A stretch of 64,000 nucleotides of DNA from Chimaeribacter arupi (GCF_002858805.1 NZ_PJZI01000026.1:1-64000); one strand, 5' to 3'. Shown: positions 21,365-32,242, counted from the stretch's first letter. Numbers and translations are program-made. Notes: generated by a model not told the origin, from the sequence alone.

Positions 21365-22643
21365 TGCACCCCAGGCCGGCAGCCCGCAGGCAATGCAACA
21401 GCTCTACCGGTTATTTGAAAGCCGTGGCGGTGAGCACTCCGCCCACGCACATACGCACTGGCAGCAGGTAATGCGCCTCGGTTTTCCTCATGCAAAAATG
21501 GAAAACTGGAAATACACGCCGGTGTCGCCGCTGTTGGGCAAACAGTTCTTTGCCCCACACGCGCCCAGCCTGAGCCGCAGTGACTGTGACCAGCACGCGC
21601 TGGCGATTGACGCCTACCGCCTGGTGTTTGTGGACGGCGAATTCAGTGCTGAGCTGAGTGACAGCGAAACCGGTGCCTTTGTGGTTGAGGCCCTGACGCC
21701 GTCGCTGCATAACGCATTGCCGGAGCCGGTGCAGTCTGAGGTCTTCCTGCACCTGACGGAAAGCCTGGCGCACCAGCCGCGGATGATCCGCCTGCCGGCC
21801 GGGAAACAGGCTGACAAGCCGCTATACCTGCTGCACCTCTCCAGCGGCCGGGCGCAGGCCGCGGAAATCAACACCGTGCACCACCGTTACCACCTCGAGA
21901 TCGGCCGGGGTGCCCAGGCTCAGGTGATTGAGCACTACCTCAGCCTGAGCGACAGCGGCCACTTTACCGGCGCACGCCTGACGGCGGACATCGGTGACAA
22001 TGCGGTGCTGAGCCACATCAAACTGGCGTTTGAGAGCCAGGCCAGCTACCACTTCGCGCATAACGATCTGGTTGTCGGCCGTGATGCCCAGGTGACCAGC
22101 CACAGCTTCCTGCTGGGCGCGGGCCTCTCCCGCCATAACACCAGTGCGCAGCTGAACGGTGAAAACACCCAGCTGCACATCAACAGCCTGGTGTTGCCGG
22201 TGGACGATGAGATAAGCGACACGCGTACCTACCTGGAGCACAACCAGGGGTATTGCCAGAGCCGCCAGATGCATAAAGTGATTGTGCATGACCGCGCCAA
22301 AGCGGTGTTTAACGGCATGATCAAAGTGGCCAAACATGCGCTGAAAACCGACGGCCAGATGACCAACAACAACCTGTTGCTGAGCAAACAGGCTGAAGTG
22401 GACACCAAGCCGCAGCTGGAAATTTACGCCGATGACGTAAAATGCAGCCACGGTGCCACCGTCGGGCGCATCGATGATGAACAGCTGTTCTACCTGCGTT
22501 CACGCGGCATTGCCGGTGATGCGGCGCAGGAGATGATTATCTTCGCCTTTGCCGCCGAACTCACTGAGGCGCTGGAGGACGATGTCCTGCGCGAAACGGT
22601 CTTGCACCGTATCGCCGGGCGCTTACGTGGAGGCCAGCAATGA
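21339..22643 (+). CDS. sufD: Fe-S assembly subunit SufD
   Basis: SufB paralogue in the SufBC2D scaffold, needed for iron acquisition into clusters. The 434 residues align with E. coli SufD (423). Typical blocks are [10 protein letters not shown] near the N terminus, [23 protein letters not shown] and the C-terminal [20 protein letters not shown] containing the conserved His. Overlapping junctions with sufC and sufS (ATGA at 22640) indicate a tightly coupled operon. Confidence 0.96.
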   Translation: MAGLPSKSDAPQAGSPQAMQQLYRLFESRGGEHSAHAHTHWQQVMRLGFPHAKMENWKYTPVSPLLGKQFFAPHAPSLSRSDCDQHALAIDAYRLVFVDGEFSAELSDSETGAFVVEALTPSLHNALPEPVQSEVFLHLTESLAHQPRMIRLPAGKQADKPLYLLHLSSGRAQAAEINTVHHRYHLEIGRGAQAQVIEHYLSLSDSGHFTGARLTADIGDNAVLSHIKLAFESQASYHFAHNDLVVGRDAQVTSHSFLLGAGLSRHNTSAQLNGENTQLHINSLVLPVDDEISDTRTYLEHNQGYCQSRQMHKVIVHDRAKAVFNGMIKVAKHALKTDGQMTNNNLLLSKQAEVDTKPQLEIYADDVKCSHGATVGRIDDEQLFYLRSRGIAGDAAQEMIIFAFAAELTEALEDDVLRETVLHRIAGRLRGGQQ

Positions 22644-23860
22644 GTTACCCGATTGAACGGATCCGGCAGGACTTTCCGCTGCTGGCGCGTGAGGTAAATG
22701 GCCAGCCGCTGGCCTATCTCGACAGCGCAGCCAGCGCACAGAAACCGGAGCAGGTGATTGCCCGCGAGGCGGAGTTCTATCGCCACGGTTATGCCGCCGT
22801 TCATCGCGGCATTCATACCCTCAGCGCGGAAGCGACCGAGCAGATGGAAGGTGTACGCGCCCAGGTGGCGCGTTTTATCAACGCCGCCTCGCCGGAAGAG
22901 ATCATCTTTGTCAAAGGCTCGACCGAGGGGATCAACCTGGTCGCCCACAGTTTCGGTAACACCTTCCTGCAACCGGGCGATCGCATCCTGATCACCGAGA
23001 TGGAGCATCACGCCAACATCGTGCCGTGGCAGATGCTGGCGAAGGCCCGTTCGCTGCATATTGATGTCTGGCCGCTGACCCCAGAGGGTGAATTGCAGCC
23101 CGGTATGCTGGAACAGCTGATTACCCCACGCACCAAATTGCTGGCATTGACGCAGGTCTCCAACGTGCTGGGCACCATCAACCCGCTGGAACAGATCATC
23201 CCGCAGGCGAAAGCCGCCGGGCTGAAAGTGCTGGTGGACGGCGCGCAGGCGGTGATGCACCAGAAAGTGGATGTGCAGGCACTGGATTGTGATTTCTATG
23301 TCTTCTCCGGCCACAAGCTGTATGGGCCGTCCGGTATCGGCATTCTCTACGGCAAGGCGGAATTGCTGGAGCAGATGCCGCCGTGGGAAGGGGGCGGGTC
23401 GATGATCCGCGAAGTGAGCCTGACCGGTGACACCACCTTTGTGGCTGCGCCGTGGCGCTTCGAGGCGGGCTCACCCAATACCGCCGGGATGATGGGCCTC
23501 GGGGCCGCCATCGACTACGTGGAGTCGATCGGCCTGGATGCCATTCACGAGTATGAAACGTCGTTGATGCACTACGCGCTGGAAGCGATGGCGCAGGTAC
23601 CGGATATCACACTGTATGGCCCGGCCGATCGTGCCGGGGTGATCCCGTTTAACCTGGGCAAGCACCACGCCTATGACGTCGGCAGCTTCCTCGACCAGTA
23701 TGGTATCGCCATCCGTACCGGCCACCACTGTGCGATGCCGCTGATGGCGTTTTATCAGGTTCCGGCCATGTGCCGCGCCTCCCTGGCCATGTACAATACC
23801 CGTGAAGAAGTGGATCGCCTGGTCGCAGGCCTGCAGCGTGTCCACCGGCTGCTGGGCTGA
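22640..23860 (+). CDS. sufS: Cysteine desulfurase SufS
   Basis: PLP enzyme that takes sulfur from cysteine as a persulfide and hands it to SufE. The 406 residues equal E. coli SufS. The PLP lysine is in [13 protein letters not shown] (about residue 226) and the persulfide Cys in [12 protein letters not shown] (about 364), the group II signature. Confidence 0.97.
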   Translation: MSYPIERIRQDFPLLAREVNGQPLAYLDSAASAQKPEQVIAREAEFYRHGYAAVHRGIHTLSAEATEQMEGVRAQVARFINAASPEEIIFVKGSTEGINLVAHSFGNTFLQPGDRILITEMEHHANIVPWQMLAKARSLHIDVWPLTPEGELQPGMLEQLITPRTKLLALTQVSNVLGTINPLEQIIPQAKAAGLKVLVDGAQAVMHQKVDVQALDCDFYVFSGHKLYGPSGIGILYGKAELLEQMPPWEGGGSMIREVSLTGDTTFVAAPWRFEAGSPNTAGMMGLGAAIDYVESIGLDAIHEYETSLMHYALEAMAQVPDITLYGPADRAGVIPFNLGKHHAYDVGSFLDQYGIAIRTGHHCAMPLMAFYQVPAMCRASLAMYNTREEVDRLVAGLQRVHRLLG

Positions 23861-23902
23861 TTGCCCGGCCGCTTTTATGTTAACTGAGGCAGGATGGGCT
23901 TT

Positions 23903-24313
23903 ATGGCGACGTTGCCGGACAAACAAAAATTGCTGCGCAACTTCTCCCGTTGCGCAAACTGGGAAGAGAAGTACCTGTATGTGATTGAGCTGGGGGCAAA
24001 ACTGCCGCCGCTCGATGAGGAACTGCGCCAGGACCGTTACCGCATTTCCGGCTGCCAGAGCCAGGTATGGATTGCGATGGATACCCTGGATGGCCGGGTC
24101 ACCTTCCAGGGTGACAGCGATGCCGCCATCGTGAAAGGGTTGCTGACCATTGTGTTTATTCTCTATAGCGGCATGACGCCGCAGGAGATTGTGGCACTGG
24201 ATGTGCGCCCGTTCTTTGCTGAGCTGGAATTAAGCCAGCATCTGACCCCCTCCCGCTCACAGGGGCTGGAGGCGATGATCCGCGCCATCCGCACCAACGC
24301 TGCAGAGCTTTAA
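23903..24313 (+). CDS. sufE: Sulfur acceptor SufE
   Basis: Accepts persulfide sulfur from SufS and stimulates it. The 136-residue product has the acceptor Cys in [14 protein letters not shown] (about residue 51) and the conserved [13 protein letters not shown] end. ATG 23903 ([11 protein letters not shown]) matches the E. coli start; an in-frame ATG at 23894 would add three residues. AGG lies just upstream. Confidence 0.96.
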   Translation: MATLPDKQKLLRNFSRCANWEEKYLYVIELGAKLPPLDEELRQDRYRISGCQSQVWIAMDTLDGRVTFQGDSDAAIVKGLLTIVFILYSGMTPQEIVALDVRPFFAELELSQHLTPSRSQGLEAMIRAIRTNAAEL

Positions 24314-24323
24314 ACCTCCTGTA

Positions 24324-24351
24324 AGCCGCGCCTCCTGCGCGGCTTTTTTTT
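24324..24351 (+). terminator. Terminator of the suf operon
   Basis: The 8-bp stem AGCCGCGC/GCGCGGCT with loop CTCCT is followed by eight T. Confidence 0.95.
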
Positions 24352-24418
24352 GGCCTGCGCCAGGCACCAGGATAGCGACCCGGCTCCCTTGTGTGACGTG
24401 ATAAGGATAAAATCAGGT

Positions 24419-25447
24419 ATGAAAAAAGCACGCTTGCTGCTGGGGTTCCTCAGCACCCTCTGGTTACTCATTTCATTTTCTGCCCACGCCACGGAATACC
24501 CGCTGCCGGCAGAAAACAGCCGGTTGATTGGTGAAAATATCACCTATACCGTGCCGGATGACGGCCGTTCGCTGGAGATGATTGCCGCCGATTTTAAAAT
24601 CGGCCTGTTGGGAATGCTGGAAGCCAACCCAGGCACCGATCCCTATCTGCCGGCACCCGGCTCGGTATTGACTATCCCGACACAGATGCTGCTCCCGGAT
24701 ACCCCACGCGAAGGTATTGTGATTAACCTCGCCGAGCTGCGGCTCTATTACTACCCGAAAGGTGAGAATAAAGTGGTGGTCTACCCGATCGGCATCGGCC
24801 AGCTTGGGCGCAATACCCCGACGATGGTGACCTCCATTATCCAGAAAATCCCGAACCCGACCTGGACGCCCACCGCCAATATCCGTAAGCACTACCTGGA
24901 AGAGCAGGGCATCACCTTGCCGGCCGTGGTACCTGCCGGGCCGGATAACCCGATGGGGCTGTTTGCGCTGCGTATGGCGGCAGGCGGCGGCGTTTACCTG
25001 ATCCACGGCACCAATGCCAATTTCGGCATTGGGATGCGCGTCAGTTCCGGCTGCATCCGCCTGCGGGCGGCAGACATCGAAGCGCTGTTTAACCAGGTGC
25101 CGAAAGGCACACGGGTGCAGGTGATCAACCAGCCGATCAAAGTGGCGGTCGAACCGGATGGCAAACGCTACATTGAGGTGCATCAACCGTTGTCGCATAC
25201 CGATAAGGATGACCCGCAAACCATGCCTATCGCGAAAACCAAGGTGATTAAAGCCTTTATCAAAACGCCGGAAACCAATGCCGACGTCGTGAAACAGGCG
25301 ATTGAGCGCCGTTCCGGGATGCCGGTACTGGTCAACACCGGGCCGGAAGCCAATGACGCCATCCCTGAGGCGATTATGCCGCAGAGCGCCAGCAGCCAGC
25401 CCACAGCGCCGGGGACAGACGCCACGCCGCCACAGAGCCTGCAATAA
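24419..25447 (+). CDS. ldtE: L,D-transpeptidase LdtE (YnhG family)
   Basis: Periplasmic enzyme that makes 3-3 (DAP-DAP) peptidoglycan crosslinks in E. coli. The 342 residues start with a Sec signal (MKKARLLLGFLSTLWLLISFSAHA) and continue with a LysM-like segment (about residues 38-85) and a YkuD catalytic domain with HGTNANFGIGMRVSSGCIRLR, where Cys and His are catalytic. A Pro/Ala/Ser-rich tail ends the protein. ATG 24419 has AAGGA upstream and begins the signal peptide. Synteny sufE-ldtE-lpp-pykF is as in E. coli. Assignment to LdtE rather than LdtD rests on synteny and length. Confidence 0.92.
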   Translation: MKKARLLLGFLSTLWLLISFSAHATEYPLPAENSRLIGENITYTVPDDGRSLEMIAADFKIGLLGMLEANPGTDPYLPAPGSVLTIPTQMLLPDTPREGIVINLAELRLYYYPKGENKVVVYPIGIGQLGRNTPTMVTSIIQKIPNPTWTPTANIRKHYLEEQGITLPAVVPAGPDNPMGLFALRMAAGGGVYLIHGTNANFGIGMRVSSGCIRLRAADIEALFNQVPKGTRVQVINQPIKVAVEPDGKRYIEVHQPLSHTDKDDPQTMPIAKTKVIKAFIKTPETNADVVKQAIERRSGMPVLVNTGPEANDAIPEAIMPQSASSQPTAPGTDATPPQSLQ

Positions 25448-25573
25448 GGGGCAGGGGAAGCCTTTTGCGCAAGGACGCGCAGAAAAGTTGTCAAAAGGGG
25501 GAAGGTCAGGGAAGAGGGAAAACCAGGGCAGGGGCGGAGCATAAGGCAGCGCAGGCCACCGCGAATAACAGGC

Positions 25574-25605
25574 AAAAAAAATGGCGCACACTGTGCGCCA
25601 TTTTT
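25574..25605. terminator. Bidirectional terminator between ldtE and lpp
   Basis: A perfect GGCGCAC-ACT-GTGCGCC hairpin is flanked by A7 on the left and T5 on the right, serving both convergent genes. Confidence 0.94.
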
Positions 25606-25620
25606 ATTAGCCGAGCTCGA

Positions 25621-25869
<249 letters not shown>

Positions 25870-25894
25870 CTAGATTGAGTTAATCTCCATGTAG

Positions 25895-25935
25895 CGTTAC
25901 AAGTATTACACAAACCTTTTTCTAATGAGAATAAA
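25895..25935 (-). promoter_or_regulatory. lpp promoter and leader start
   Basis: The minus-strand stretch from GTGTAATACTTGTAACGC through the 5' leader is almost identical to the E. coli lpp promoter. The -10 is TAATACT (25902-25908) and the start is a G near 25895, leaving a leader of about 37 bases ending in AGAGGGTATT before the ATG. Confidence 0.88.
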
Positions 25936-26101
25936 TTTTTGGGGCTGAAGCACTTTATTTTGATCGTTCGCTCAAAGAAGCATCTGCTTTTGCTGAAAAG
26001 TTAAAAAAACCAGCGAAAACATGCTGCTTCTATGAGAACCCTCTCAATTTCTGTACGCTTAAAAAAGTAGCGTTTTTCTGAAAATAGCCGATCGTCAGAT
26101 G

Positions 26102-26131
26102 AAAAAAACGCCGCTGAAGGGCGGCGTTTTT
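26102..26131 (-). terminator. Terminator of pykF
   Basis: The stem ACGCCGC/GCGGCGT has A-rich and T-rich flanks on both sides; on the minus strand it follows the pykF stop. The 170 bases between it and the lpp promoter are AT-rich and hold no visible gene. Confidence 0.92.
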
Positions 26132-26156
26132 ATTCAGTTCAGAATGTCACGTTTAA

Positions 26157-27569
26157 TTAAAGCACGTGCACCGAGGCAGTATTGGTGGTGCCGCTTGGTA
26201 CCAGGGCACCAGATACCATCACCACGACATCGCCTTTCTGTGCCAGGCCGCTTTCCAGCGCCGCTTCTTTACCGATGCGGTAGAAATCGTCGGTGGAGGC
26301 GATCTCTTTCACTACCTGCGTGATCACGCCTTTGCTGAGGATCAGCTGGCGGGCAGTCACGGCATTGGTGGTCAGGGCCAGGATAGTGGCATGCGGGAAG
26401 TATTTACGTACCGCTTTGGCTGATTTGCCGCCGCCGGTCGCAACCACAATCAGCGGGGCGTCCAGCTTCTCAGCGGTTTCTACCGCACCGCGGCATACTG
26501 CTTCAGTGATGCGCAGTTTACGGCTGTCATTCAGGCCATCAATACGGCTCTGCATCACGCGGTCAGTACGCTCACAGATGGTCGCCATGATGGTGACCGC
26601 TTCCAGCGGGTATTTACCCTTGGCGCTTTCACCAGACAGCATCACTGCGTCAGTGCCGTCGATGATGGCGTTGGCCACGTCACCGGCTTCTGCACGGGTC
26701 GGGCGCGGGTTTTTGATCATGGAATCCAGCATCTGGGTCGCGGTAATGACCACTTTGCGGGCGCGGTTACATTTCTCAATCATCATCTTCTGCGCGAAGA
26801 TAACTTCTTCAACCGGGATCTCAACGCCCAGATCACCACGTGCGACCATGATGCCGTCAGACGCATCCAGGATTTCGTCGAAGTTGTTCAGGCCTTCCTG
26901 GTTTTCGATTTTGGAGATGATCTGGATCTGCTCGCCGCCGTTGGCTTTCAGGTGCTCACGGATTTCCAGCACGTCAGAACGCTTACGGATGAACGAGGCC
27001 GCCACGAAATCAACGCCTTGTTCACAGCCGAAGATCAGGTCACGTTTGTCTTTTTCGGCCAGTGCAGGCAACTGGATAGAAACGCCCGGCAGGTTAACGC
27101 CTTTGTTTTCACCCAGGTCGCCGCTGTTCAGCACTTTACAGATCACTTCGGTTTCAGTGACTTCAATCACTTCCATGCCGATTAGGCCATCGTCCACCAG
27201 CACGGTGTTACCAATTTTCAGGTCAGCGGCGAAACCGGCATAGGTCACGGCCACACGTTCCGTGTTACCGATGACGCTCTGGTCAGTGGTGAAGGTAAAA
27301 GTCTGGCCGGCAGTCAGAGACGCGTCTTTACCGCCTTCCAGTTTCATGGTGCGGATTTCCGGGCCTTTGGTGTCCAGCAGGACGCCAGCCTTATGGCCGG
27401 TCTTCTCCATAACCGCGCGCAGGTTTTTAATGCGCTGGCCATGTTCTTCGTAATCCCCGTGGGAGAAGTTCAGACGCATCACATTCATGCCGGCATCCAG
27501 CAGCTTGGTCAGCATCTCTTCTGATTCAGTTTTCGGGCCGATCGTACAAACAATTTTGGTCTTTTTCAT
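26157..27569 (-). CDS. pykF: Pyruvate kinase I
   Basis: Makes pyruvate and ATP from PEP and ADP, the fructose-1,6-bisphosphate-activated isozyme. The 470 residues equal E. coli Pyk[30 protein letters not shown], the catalytic Lys in [12 protein letters not shown], the substrate loop [11 protein letters not shown] and [10 protein letters not shown] are all present. A Cra operator just inside the transcript start predicts repression under gluconeogenic conditions, opposite to ppsA. Confidence 0.97.
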   Translation of the reverse strand: MKKTKIVCTIGPKTESEEMLTKLLDAGMNVMRLNFSHGDYEEHGQRIKNLRAVMEKTGHKAGVLLDTKGPEIRTMKLEGGKDASLTAGQTFTFTTDQSVIGNTERVAVTYAGFAADLKIGNTVLVDDGLIGMEVIEVTETEVICKVLNSGDLGENKGVNLPGVSIQLPALAEKDKRDLIFGCEQGVDFVAASFIRKRSDVLEIREHLKANGGEQIQIISKIENQEGLNNFDEILDASDGIMVARGDLGVEIPVEEVIFAQKMMIEKCNRARKVVITATQMLDSMIKNPRPTRAEAGDVANAIIDGTDAVMLSGESAKGKYPLEAVTIMATICERTDRVMQSRIDGLNDSRKLRITEAVCRGAVETAEKLDAPLIVVATGGGKSAKAVRKYFPHATILALTTNAVTARQLILSKGVITQVVKEIASTDDFYRIGKEAALESGLAQKGDVVVMVSGALVPSGTTNTASVHVL

Positions 27570-27793
27570 GACAATAGGTTCTACAAGTTGTGATGGATTG
27601 AAAAGTGCGTATGGCTGGCCGCTGTGCGACCAGCGTGGAATAGGGACGGTGTTGGGCGCTGCAAAACATAACTAAGGATAGGCGATGGCAGCAGGGTTGG
27701 GGTGGAAATATGCGTTGGAACAGCGCCGGACGTGGCAGTGGCCGGTTGAAGGAGTCGGAATAATCGTTGTAAGAGGTATCGACAGTTCAAGGC

Positions 27794-27807
27794 GCTGAAA
27801 CCTTTCA
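27794..27807 (+). promoter_or_regulatory. Cra (FruR) operator of pykF
   Basis: GCTGAAACCTTTCA on the plus strand fits all positions of the Cra consensus RSTGAAWCSNTHHW. It lies about 12-25 bases downstream of the predicted pykF start, a repressing position. Confidence 0.82.
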
Positions 27808-27818
27808 ATTGAAATGAC

Positions 27819-27854
27819 GTTCCGCATTATAGTGGGTAAGCGACGGGGAAACAA
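27819..27854 (-). promoter_or_regulatory. pykF promoter
   Basis: On the minus strand TTGTTT (27849-27854), a 17-base spacer and a perfect TATAAT (27826-27831) place the start near 27819, leaving a leader of about 250 bases. No gene is visible from 27855 to the tRNA cluster. Confidence 0.75.
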
Positions 27855-28109
27855 AACAAAAATCAGAAAGAGACGGCTTGATTTATACGAAATACTCAGG
27901 AATGTGACGCAAATGAAACTTTTTGCATCCACTTGTTGCGCAACCGGTTAATCGCTGTTTTTCATCTGCTTATAAGGTGTAAATGGCAGAAGCAGCAGGG
28001 CAGGCAAGAAAAGAGTAGGTGATGAAACAGCAGACAACACAGCAGCAGGTATGACAAAAACAGGGACGTTAAGGGAAGGAAAACGAAGGAAAATCAGGGA
28101 AAGCAAGAA

Positions 28110-28186
28110 TGGTGCGTTCTAATGGACTCGAACCATCGACCCCCACCATGTCAAGGTGGTGCTCTAACCAACTGAGCTAAGAACGC
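28110..28186 (-). tRNA. tRNA-Val (anticodon GAC), third in transcript
   Basis: A 77-base minus-strand tRNA with encoded CCA. The D arm AGCTCAGTTGGTTAGAGC, anticodon loop CTTGACA and T loop TTCGAGT are clear. Its acceptor stem (GCGTTCT/AGAACGC) and T stem (ATGG/CCAT) differ from the other two copies by compensating changes. Confidence 0.97.
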
Positions 28187-28202
28187 ATCGGAAAAGCTGA
28201 TG

Positions 28203-28279
28203 TGGTGCGTCCGAGTGGACTCGAACCACCGACCCCCACCATGTCAAGGTGGTGCTCTAACCAACTGAGCTACGGACGC
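28203..28279 (-). tRNA. tRNA-Val (anticodon GAC), second in transcript
   Basis: A 77-base minus-strand tRNA with encoded CCA. Acceptor stem GCGTCCG/TGGACGC (one G-T pair), anticodon GAC and T loop TTCGAGT. The mature sequence appears identical to the copy at 28310. Confidence 0.97.
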
Positions 28280-28309
28280 ACATTATCATTTTGCAGAAGC
28301 CAGAAAGTG

Positions 28310-28386
28310 TGGTGCGTCCGAGTGGACTCGAACCACCGACCCCCACCATGTCAAGGTGGTGCTCTAACCAACTGAGCTACGGACGC
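28310..28386 (-). tRNA. tRNA-Val (anticodon GAC), first in transcript
   Basis: A 77-base minus-strand tRNA, nearest to the promoter of the cluster. Same mature sequence as the middle copy. The spacers between the three genes are only 16 and 30 bases, so they are one processed transcript; E. coli has two (valV, valW) at this locus. Confidence 0.97.
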
Positions 28387-28417
28387 ATCATTTTTCTGAT
28401 TGCCGGTGCCGGCAACG

Positions 28418-28453
28418 GGGACGAATATTAACGGCGTGGCCGGACACTGGCAA
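28418..28453 (-). promoter_or_regulatory. tRNA-Val cluster promoter
   Basis: On the minus strand TTGCCA (28448-28453), 17 bases, then TAATAT (28425-28430), followed by a C-rich discriminator. GC-rich discriminators are typical of stable-RNA promoters under stringent control. Confidence 0.7.
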
Positions 28454-28558
28454 GCGGAAAAATGCAATTTTCTTCCAGATTTCACGCGATTGCCGAGCGA
28501 GTGCGCACTCCGCTGTTTTTTTCAGCACTCCCGGCCGGTGCCGGGCGCAAAGACAGCG

Positions 28559-29932
28559 TTAATGGGCCGCACGTTTCAGGATCAGCGCCGCCGGTTGGCG
28601 TTGCAGCCAGCGCATCCGCCAAATCACCATTACCGCCGCGAAGGTGAGGCCGATGATAAAACCGCACCAGAACCCGCTCGGCCCCATCCGCGGCACGATC
28701 ACGTCAGTCAGTGCCAGCAGGTAACCGCTCGGCAGCCCCAGCACCCAATAAGCGACAAAGGTAATAAAGAAGATCGACCGCGTATCTTTATAACCGCGCA
28801 GCACCCCGGAACCGATCACCTGCAACGAATCCGAGATCTGGTAAACCGCCGCCAGCAGCATCAGCTGGCTGGCCATCGCCACCACCGCCGGGTTTTCGTT
28901 ATACAGCAGCGCGATTTTCTCACGCATCAGCACGGTGAAAATCGCCGTACAGCAGGCCATCAGTACGCCGGTCGCGAGGCTGGCATAAGCCGCTACCCGC
29001 GCGCCCTCCGCCGACCCTTCGCCCAACCGGTGCCCGACACGGATAGTGGCCGCGACGCCCACCGACAGCGGGATAACAAACATCAGTGAGCTGAAGTTAA
29101 GGGCAATCTGGTGGCCCGCCACCGGCACAATGCCGAGCGGGGAGACCAGCAGCGCCACAATGGCAAACAGCGTCACCTCAAAAAACAGGGCCAGCGCAAT
29201 CGGCAGCCCAAGCAGGGTCAGGCGGCGCAATACCTGCCAGTCCGGCCGTGCCGGTTTGCTCTGCAAATGGATGTCACGCAGGGAAGGCGCGCGTTTCACA
29301 TACCAGCCCATCAGTAGGAACATCACCCAGTAGACCGTGCCGGTCGCCACGCCGCAGCCGACGCCGCCCAGCGCCGGTGCGCCGAATTTGCCGTAGATAA
29401 AGATATAGTTGACCGGAATATTCACCAGCAGGCCGATAAAGCCGATCACCATGCCCGGTTTGGTTTTGGACAACCCCTCGCACTGGTTGCGCAACACCTG
29501 GAAACCCAGGTAGCCCGGTGCGCCCCACATAATCGCGTGCAGATACCCCACGGCTTTGGCTTCCAGCGCCGGGTCCACATCCTGCATCAGGCCCAACAGG
29601 TGGCCGCTTTGCGAAATCACGGCAATCACCAGCGCCGACAGCGCCGCCACCAGCCAGAACGCCTGCCGCACCTGGTGCGAGATGCGCTCACGGCGGCCGG
29701 CACCGTTCAATTGGGCGACCACCGGCGTCATCGCCAGCAGGATGCCATGCCCGAACAGGATCGTCGGCAACCAGATTGAGGTGCCGATCGCCACTGCCGC
29801 CATATCGGTGGCGCTGACAGAACCGGCCATGATGGTGTCTACGAAGCCCATCGCCGTCTGGGAGATTTGCGCAATAATCACCGGAATGGCTAACGCCAAT
29901 AAACTTCGCGCTTCGATCAGATACTTCTGCAC
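28559..29932 (-). CDS. mdtK: MATE family multidrug exporter MdtK (NorM)
   Basis: Inner-membrane cation/drug antiporter exporting fluoroquinolones, dyes and similar cations. The 457 residues match E. coli MdtK, with twelve membrane segments and MATE blocks such as [18 protein letters not shown] and [14 protein letters not shown]. The start is GTG 29932, as the [18 protein letters not shown] terminus and an AAGGTG ribosome site show. It is divergent from ribE, as in E. coli. Confidence 0.94.
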   Translation of the reverse strand: MQKYLIEARSLLALAIPVIIAQISQTAMGFVDTIMAGSVSATDMAAVAIGTSIWLPTILFGHGILLAMTPVVAQLNGAGRRERISHQVRQAFWLVAALSALVIAVISQSGHLLGLMQDVDPALEAKAVGYLHAIMWGAPGYLGFQVLRNQCEGLSKTKPGMVIGFIGLLVNIPVNYIFIYGKFGAPALGGVGCGVATGTVYWVMFLLMGWYVKRAPSLRDIHLQSKPARPDWQVLRRLTLLGLPIALALFFEVTLFAIVALLVSPLGIVPVAGHQIALNFSSLMFVIPLSVGVAATIRVGHRLGEGSAEGARVAAYASLATGVLMACCTAIFTVLMREKIALLYNENPAVVAMASQLMLLAAVYQISDSLQVIGSGVLRGYKDTRSIFFITFVAYWVLGLPSGYLLALTDVIVPRMGPSGFWCGFIIGLTFAAVMVIWRMRWLQRQPAALILKRAAH

Positions 29933-30149
29933 GCCAACACCTTTTTATTATGGGGAATGAGCAGGGGAGCCGGCCGTCACTGGCGGCATCAGGAAAAAAT
30001 AAGAATAAGAGTAAGATTGTACCGATCCACCCCGGTCAAGCAAACCCCGGCGGCAAAAAGCGTGCGGATGACGCTGAGTTGGCAAGCCGGGAAAACTGCG
30101 GCACACTGGATGAATTGATAACGCCTGAAAATATGAAAGAGGCTCGCTA

Positions 30150-30806
30150 ATGTTTACCGGTATTGTTCAGGGCACCGCGCCCGTGGTGGCGATTGATGAA
30201 AAACCCAATTTCCGTACCCATGTGGTGCAGTTGCCTGCGGAGATGCTGCCTGGCCTGGCCCTGGGGGCGTCCGTCGCTCACAACGGCTGCTGCCTGACCG
30301 TCACGTCAATTGACGGCGATCGCGTCAGTTTTGACCTGATCAAAGAGACGCTGCGCCTGACCAACCTCGGCGCACTTCAGGTGGGCGATCGGGTCAACCT
30401 TGAGCGGGCAGCCCGTTTCAGTGATGAGATTGGCGGCCACCTGATGTCCGGCCATATCATCTGCACCGCTGAGATCAGCAAAATCGTGACCTCGGAGCAT
30501 AACCGGCAGGTCTGGTTCCGCATCGCCAACGCAGAGTATATGAAATATATCCTGCATAAAGGGTACATCGGCATCGACGGCATCAGCCTGACGCTGGGGG
30601 AAGTGGTCAAAGACCGCTTCTGCGTGCACCTGATCCCAGAAACGCTGGAGCGGACAACGCTTGGCAAAAAACGCCTGGGTGATGTGGTGAACATCGAGAT
30701 CGATCCGCAAACCCAGGCGATTGTGGATACCGTAGAGCGGGTGCTCGCCAGCCGCGAAGCGGCGATGGCCGCCGCCAAAGCGATCAGTGACAATCTGGCG
30801 GAGTAA
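30150..30806 (+). CDS. ribE: Riboflavin synthase alpha chain
   Basis: Dismutates two 6,7-dimethyl-8-ribityllumazines into riboflavin and ribitylaminouracil. The gene is called ribC or ribE in E. coli. The 218 residues show the two lumazine-binding repeats: [12 protein letters not shown] with [12 protein letters not shown], and [16 protein letters not shown] with [13 protein letters not shown]. Ribosome site AAGAGG precedes ATG 30150. No FMN riboswitch is visible upstream. Confidence 0.95.
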   Translation: MFTGIVQGTAPVVAIDEKPNFRTHVVQLPAEMLPGLALGASVAHNGCCLTVTSIDGDRVSFDLIKETLRLTNLGALQVGDRVNLERAARFSDEIGGHLMSGHIICTAEISKIVTSEHNRQVWFRIANAEYMKYILHKGYIGIDGISLTLGEVVKDRFCVHLIPETLERTTLGKKRLGDVVNIEIDPQTQAIVDTVERVLASREAAMAAAKAISDNLAE

Positions 30807-30837
30807 GCCTTCCCGCGAAACCCCCTGTCATCCTGCA

Positions 30838-30861
30838 CCCGGCCCCGCGCCGGGTTTTTTT
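30838..30861 (+). terminator. Terminator of ribE
   Basis: The 6-bp CCCGGC/GCCGGG stem with loop CCCGC is followed by seven T. Confidence 0.92.
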
Positions 30862-31018
30862 CGCTGTGGCATGGCTCACAAAACCACCGGTACGGCACCG
30901 GCCTCTTTCCGGTGTTGCCAGCCCCCCCGGCGGCGTGGCAGTCAGCCAAAGGCAGCCCTGTTTTCATCTGCTTACACTGCAGGAAAGCTTATAACCTGTT
31001 CTCTTGCGAAGGTGAAAA

Positions 31019-32158
31019 ATGAACGTATTCCCGGTAAAACAGAGTGAACTGCTGCGCCAGCCTGACTTTTTTATTACCCGCGATGAGGTCACGCGCCTGA
31101 TTCGCCTCACGGCGGATAACCTGATTAACATCAAGGATGAGACCGGAGAATTCCTGCTGCGGCTGGACGATGGCCGGGTGATTGACACCAAAGGCTGGGC
31201 AGGCTGGGAGTGGACGCACGGCGTCGGGCTGTACGGCATTTATAAGTATTACCAGCAGACCAATGACCCGCAGGCGCTGGCGATCATTGATGACTGGTTC
31301 GCTGCCCGCTTTAAAGAGCCGATGCCGACCAAAAACGTCAACACCATGTGCCCGTTCCTGACACTGGCTTACCGCTATGAAGAAACGCGTAACCAGAGCT
31401 GGCTGCCTTACCTGGAAGCCTGGGCCGACTGGGTGATGTACCAGATGCCGCGCACCGAGAAGGGCGGGTTGCAGCATATTGTGTACAACAATGAAAACCA
31501 TCAGCAGATGTGGGATGACACCCTGATGATGAGCGTGCTGCCGCTGGCAAAAATCGGCAAATTGCTTAACCGGCCTGAGTATGTCGAGGAGGCGAAATAC
31601 CAGTTTATGCTGCATGTGCAGTACCTGATGGATCGCAAAACCGGCCTCTGGTTCCACGGCTGGACGTTTGAGGGCAACCATAACTTTGCCGAGGCACGCT
31701 GGGCGCGCGGCAACAGCTGGCTGACGGTGGCCATCCCGGACTTTATTGAGATGCTGGACCTGCCGGAACAGGACGCCACCCGCCGTTTCCTGCTGCAGGT
31801 GCTGGAGAGCCAGATCGCCGCGCTGCAACAGTATCAGGATGCCTCCGGCCTGTGGCATACGCTGATTGACGATCGCGACGCTTATCTGGAAGCGTCCGCC
31901 ACCGCCGGTTTTGCCTATGGCATCCTGAAAGCGGTGCGCAAACGCTATGTCGGCAAACAGTATGCAGAAATGGGGCTGAAGGCCGCGCAGGGCGTGGTGC
32001 GCCATATCAACAGCCAGGGCGAGCTGACGCAGGTTTCCTTTGGGACGGCAATGGGCAACGACCTCGATTTCTACCGGGACATCCCGCTCACCTCCATGCC
32101 CTATGGGCAGGCGATGGCGGTGCTCTGCCTCTCAGAATACCTGCGTGTCTACATTTAA
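31019..32158 (+). CDS. GH105 unsaturated rhamnogalacturonyl hydrolase (YteR/YesR-like)
   Basis: Cytoplasmic (alpha/alpha)6-barrel enzyme of 379 residues without a signal peptide. The family hydrates and cleaves the unsaturated galacturonyl residue left at the non-reducing end by rhamnogalacturonan or other polysaccharide lyases. Family landmarks are WEWTHGVGLYGIYKYY, QMWDDTLMMS (catalytic Asp), WFHGWTFEGNHNFAEARWARGNSW and the C-terminal FGTAMG. AAGG lies upstream of ATG 31019. It stands alone between terminators at 30838 and 32176, with no lyase or transporter beside it, and is not in this place in E. coli. The precise disaccharide cannot be told. Confidence 0.85.
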   Translation: MNVFPVKQSELLRQPDFFITRDEVTRLIRLTADNLINIKDETGEFLLRLDDGRVIDTKGWAGWEWTHGVGLYGIYKYYQQTNDPQALAIIDDWFAARFKEPMPTKNVNTMCPFLTLAYRYEETRNQSWLPYLEAWADWVMYQMPRTEKGGLQHIVYNNENHQQMWDDTLMMSVLPLAKIGKLLNRPEYVEEAKYQFMLHVQYLMDRKTGLWFHGWTFEGNHNFAEARWARGNSWLTVAIPDFIEMLDLPEQDATRRFLLQVLESQIAALQQYQDASGLWHTLIDDRDAYLEASATAGFAYGILKAVRKRYVGKQYAEMGLKAAQGVVRHINSQGELTQVSFGTAMGNDLDFYRDIPLTSMPYGQAMAVLCLSEYLRVYI

Positions 32159-32175
32159 TGGCCTGAATCCGGGCG

Positions 32176-32207
32176 AAAAAAAACCGGTCATCTGACCGGT
32201 TTTTTTA
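32176..32207. terminator. Bidirectional terminator between the GH105 gene and cfa
   Basis: ACCGGTC/GACCGGT stem, ATCT loop, A8 before and T7 after, suitable for both convergent genes. Confidence 0.93.
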
Positions 32208-32242
32208 TGGGCATCGTGTTTACAGGCACCGCGTTGATGGCC

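Noticed and set aside
29950-30150. 66-codon plus-strand frame between mdtK and ribE
   Set aside because: Its composition is polar and irregular, it has no recognised family, it covers the mdtK promoter region and ends exactly at the ribE start; the E. coli spacer has no gene.
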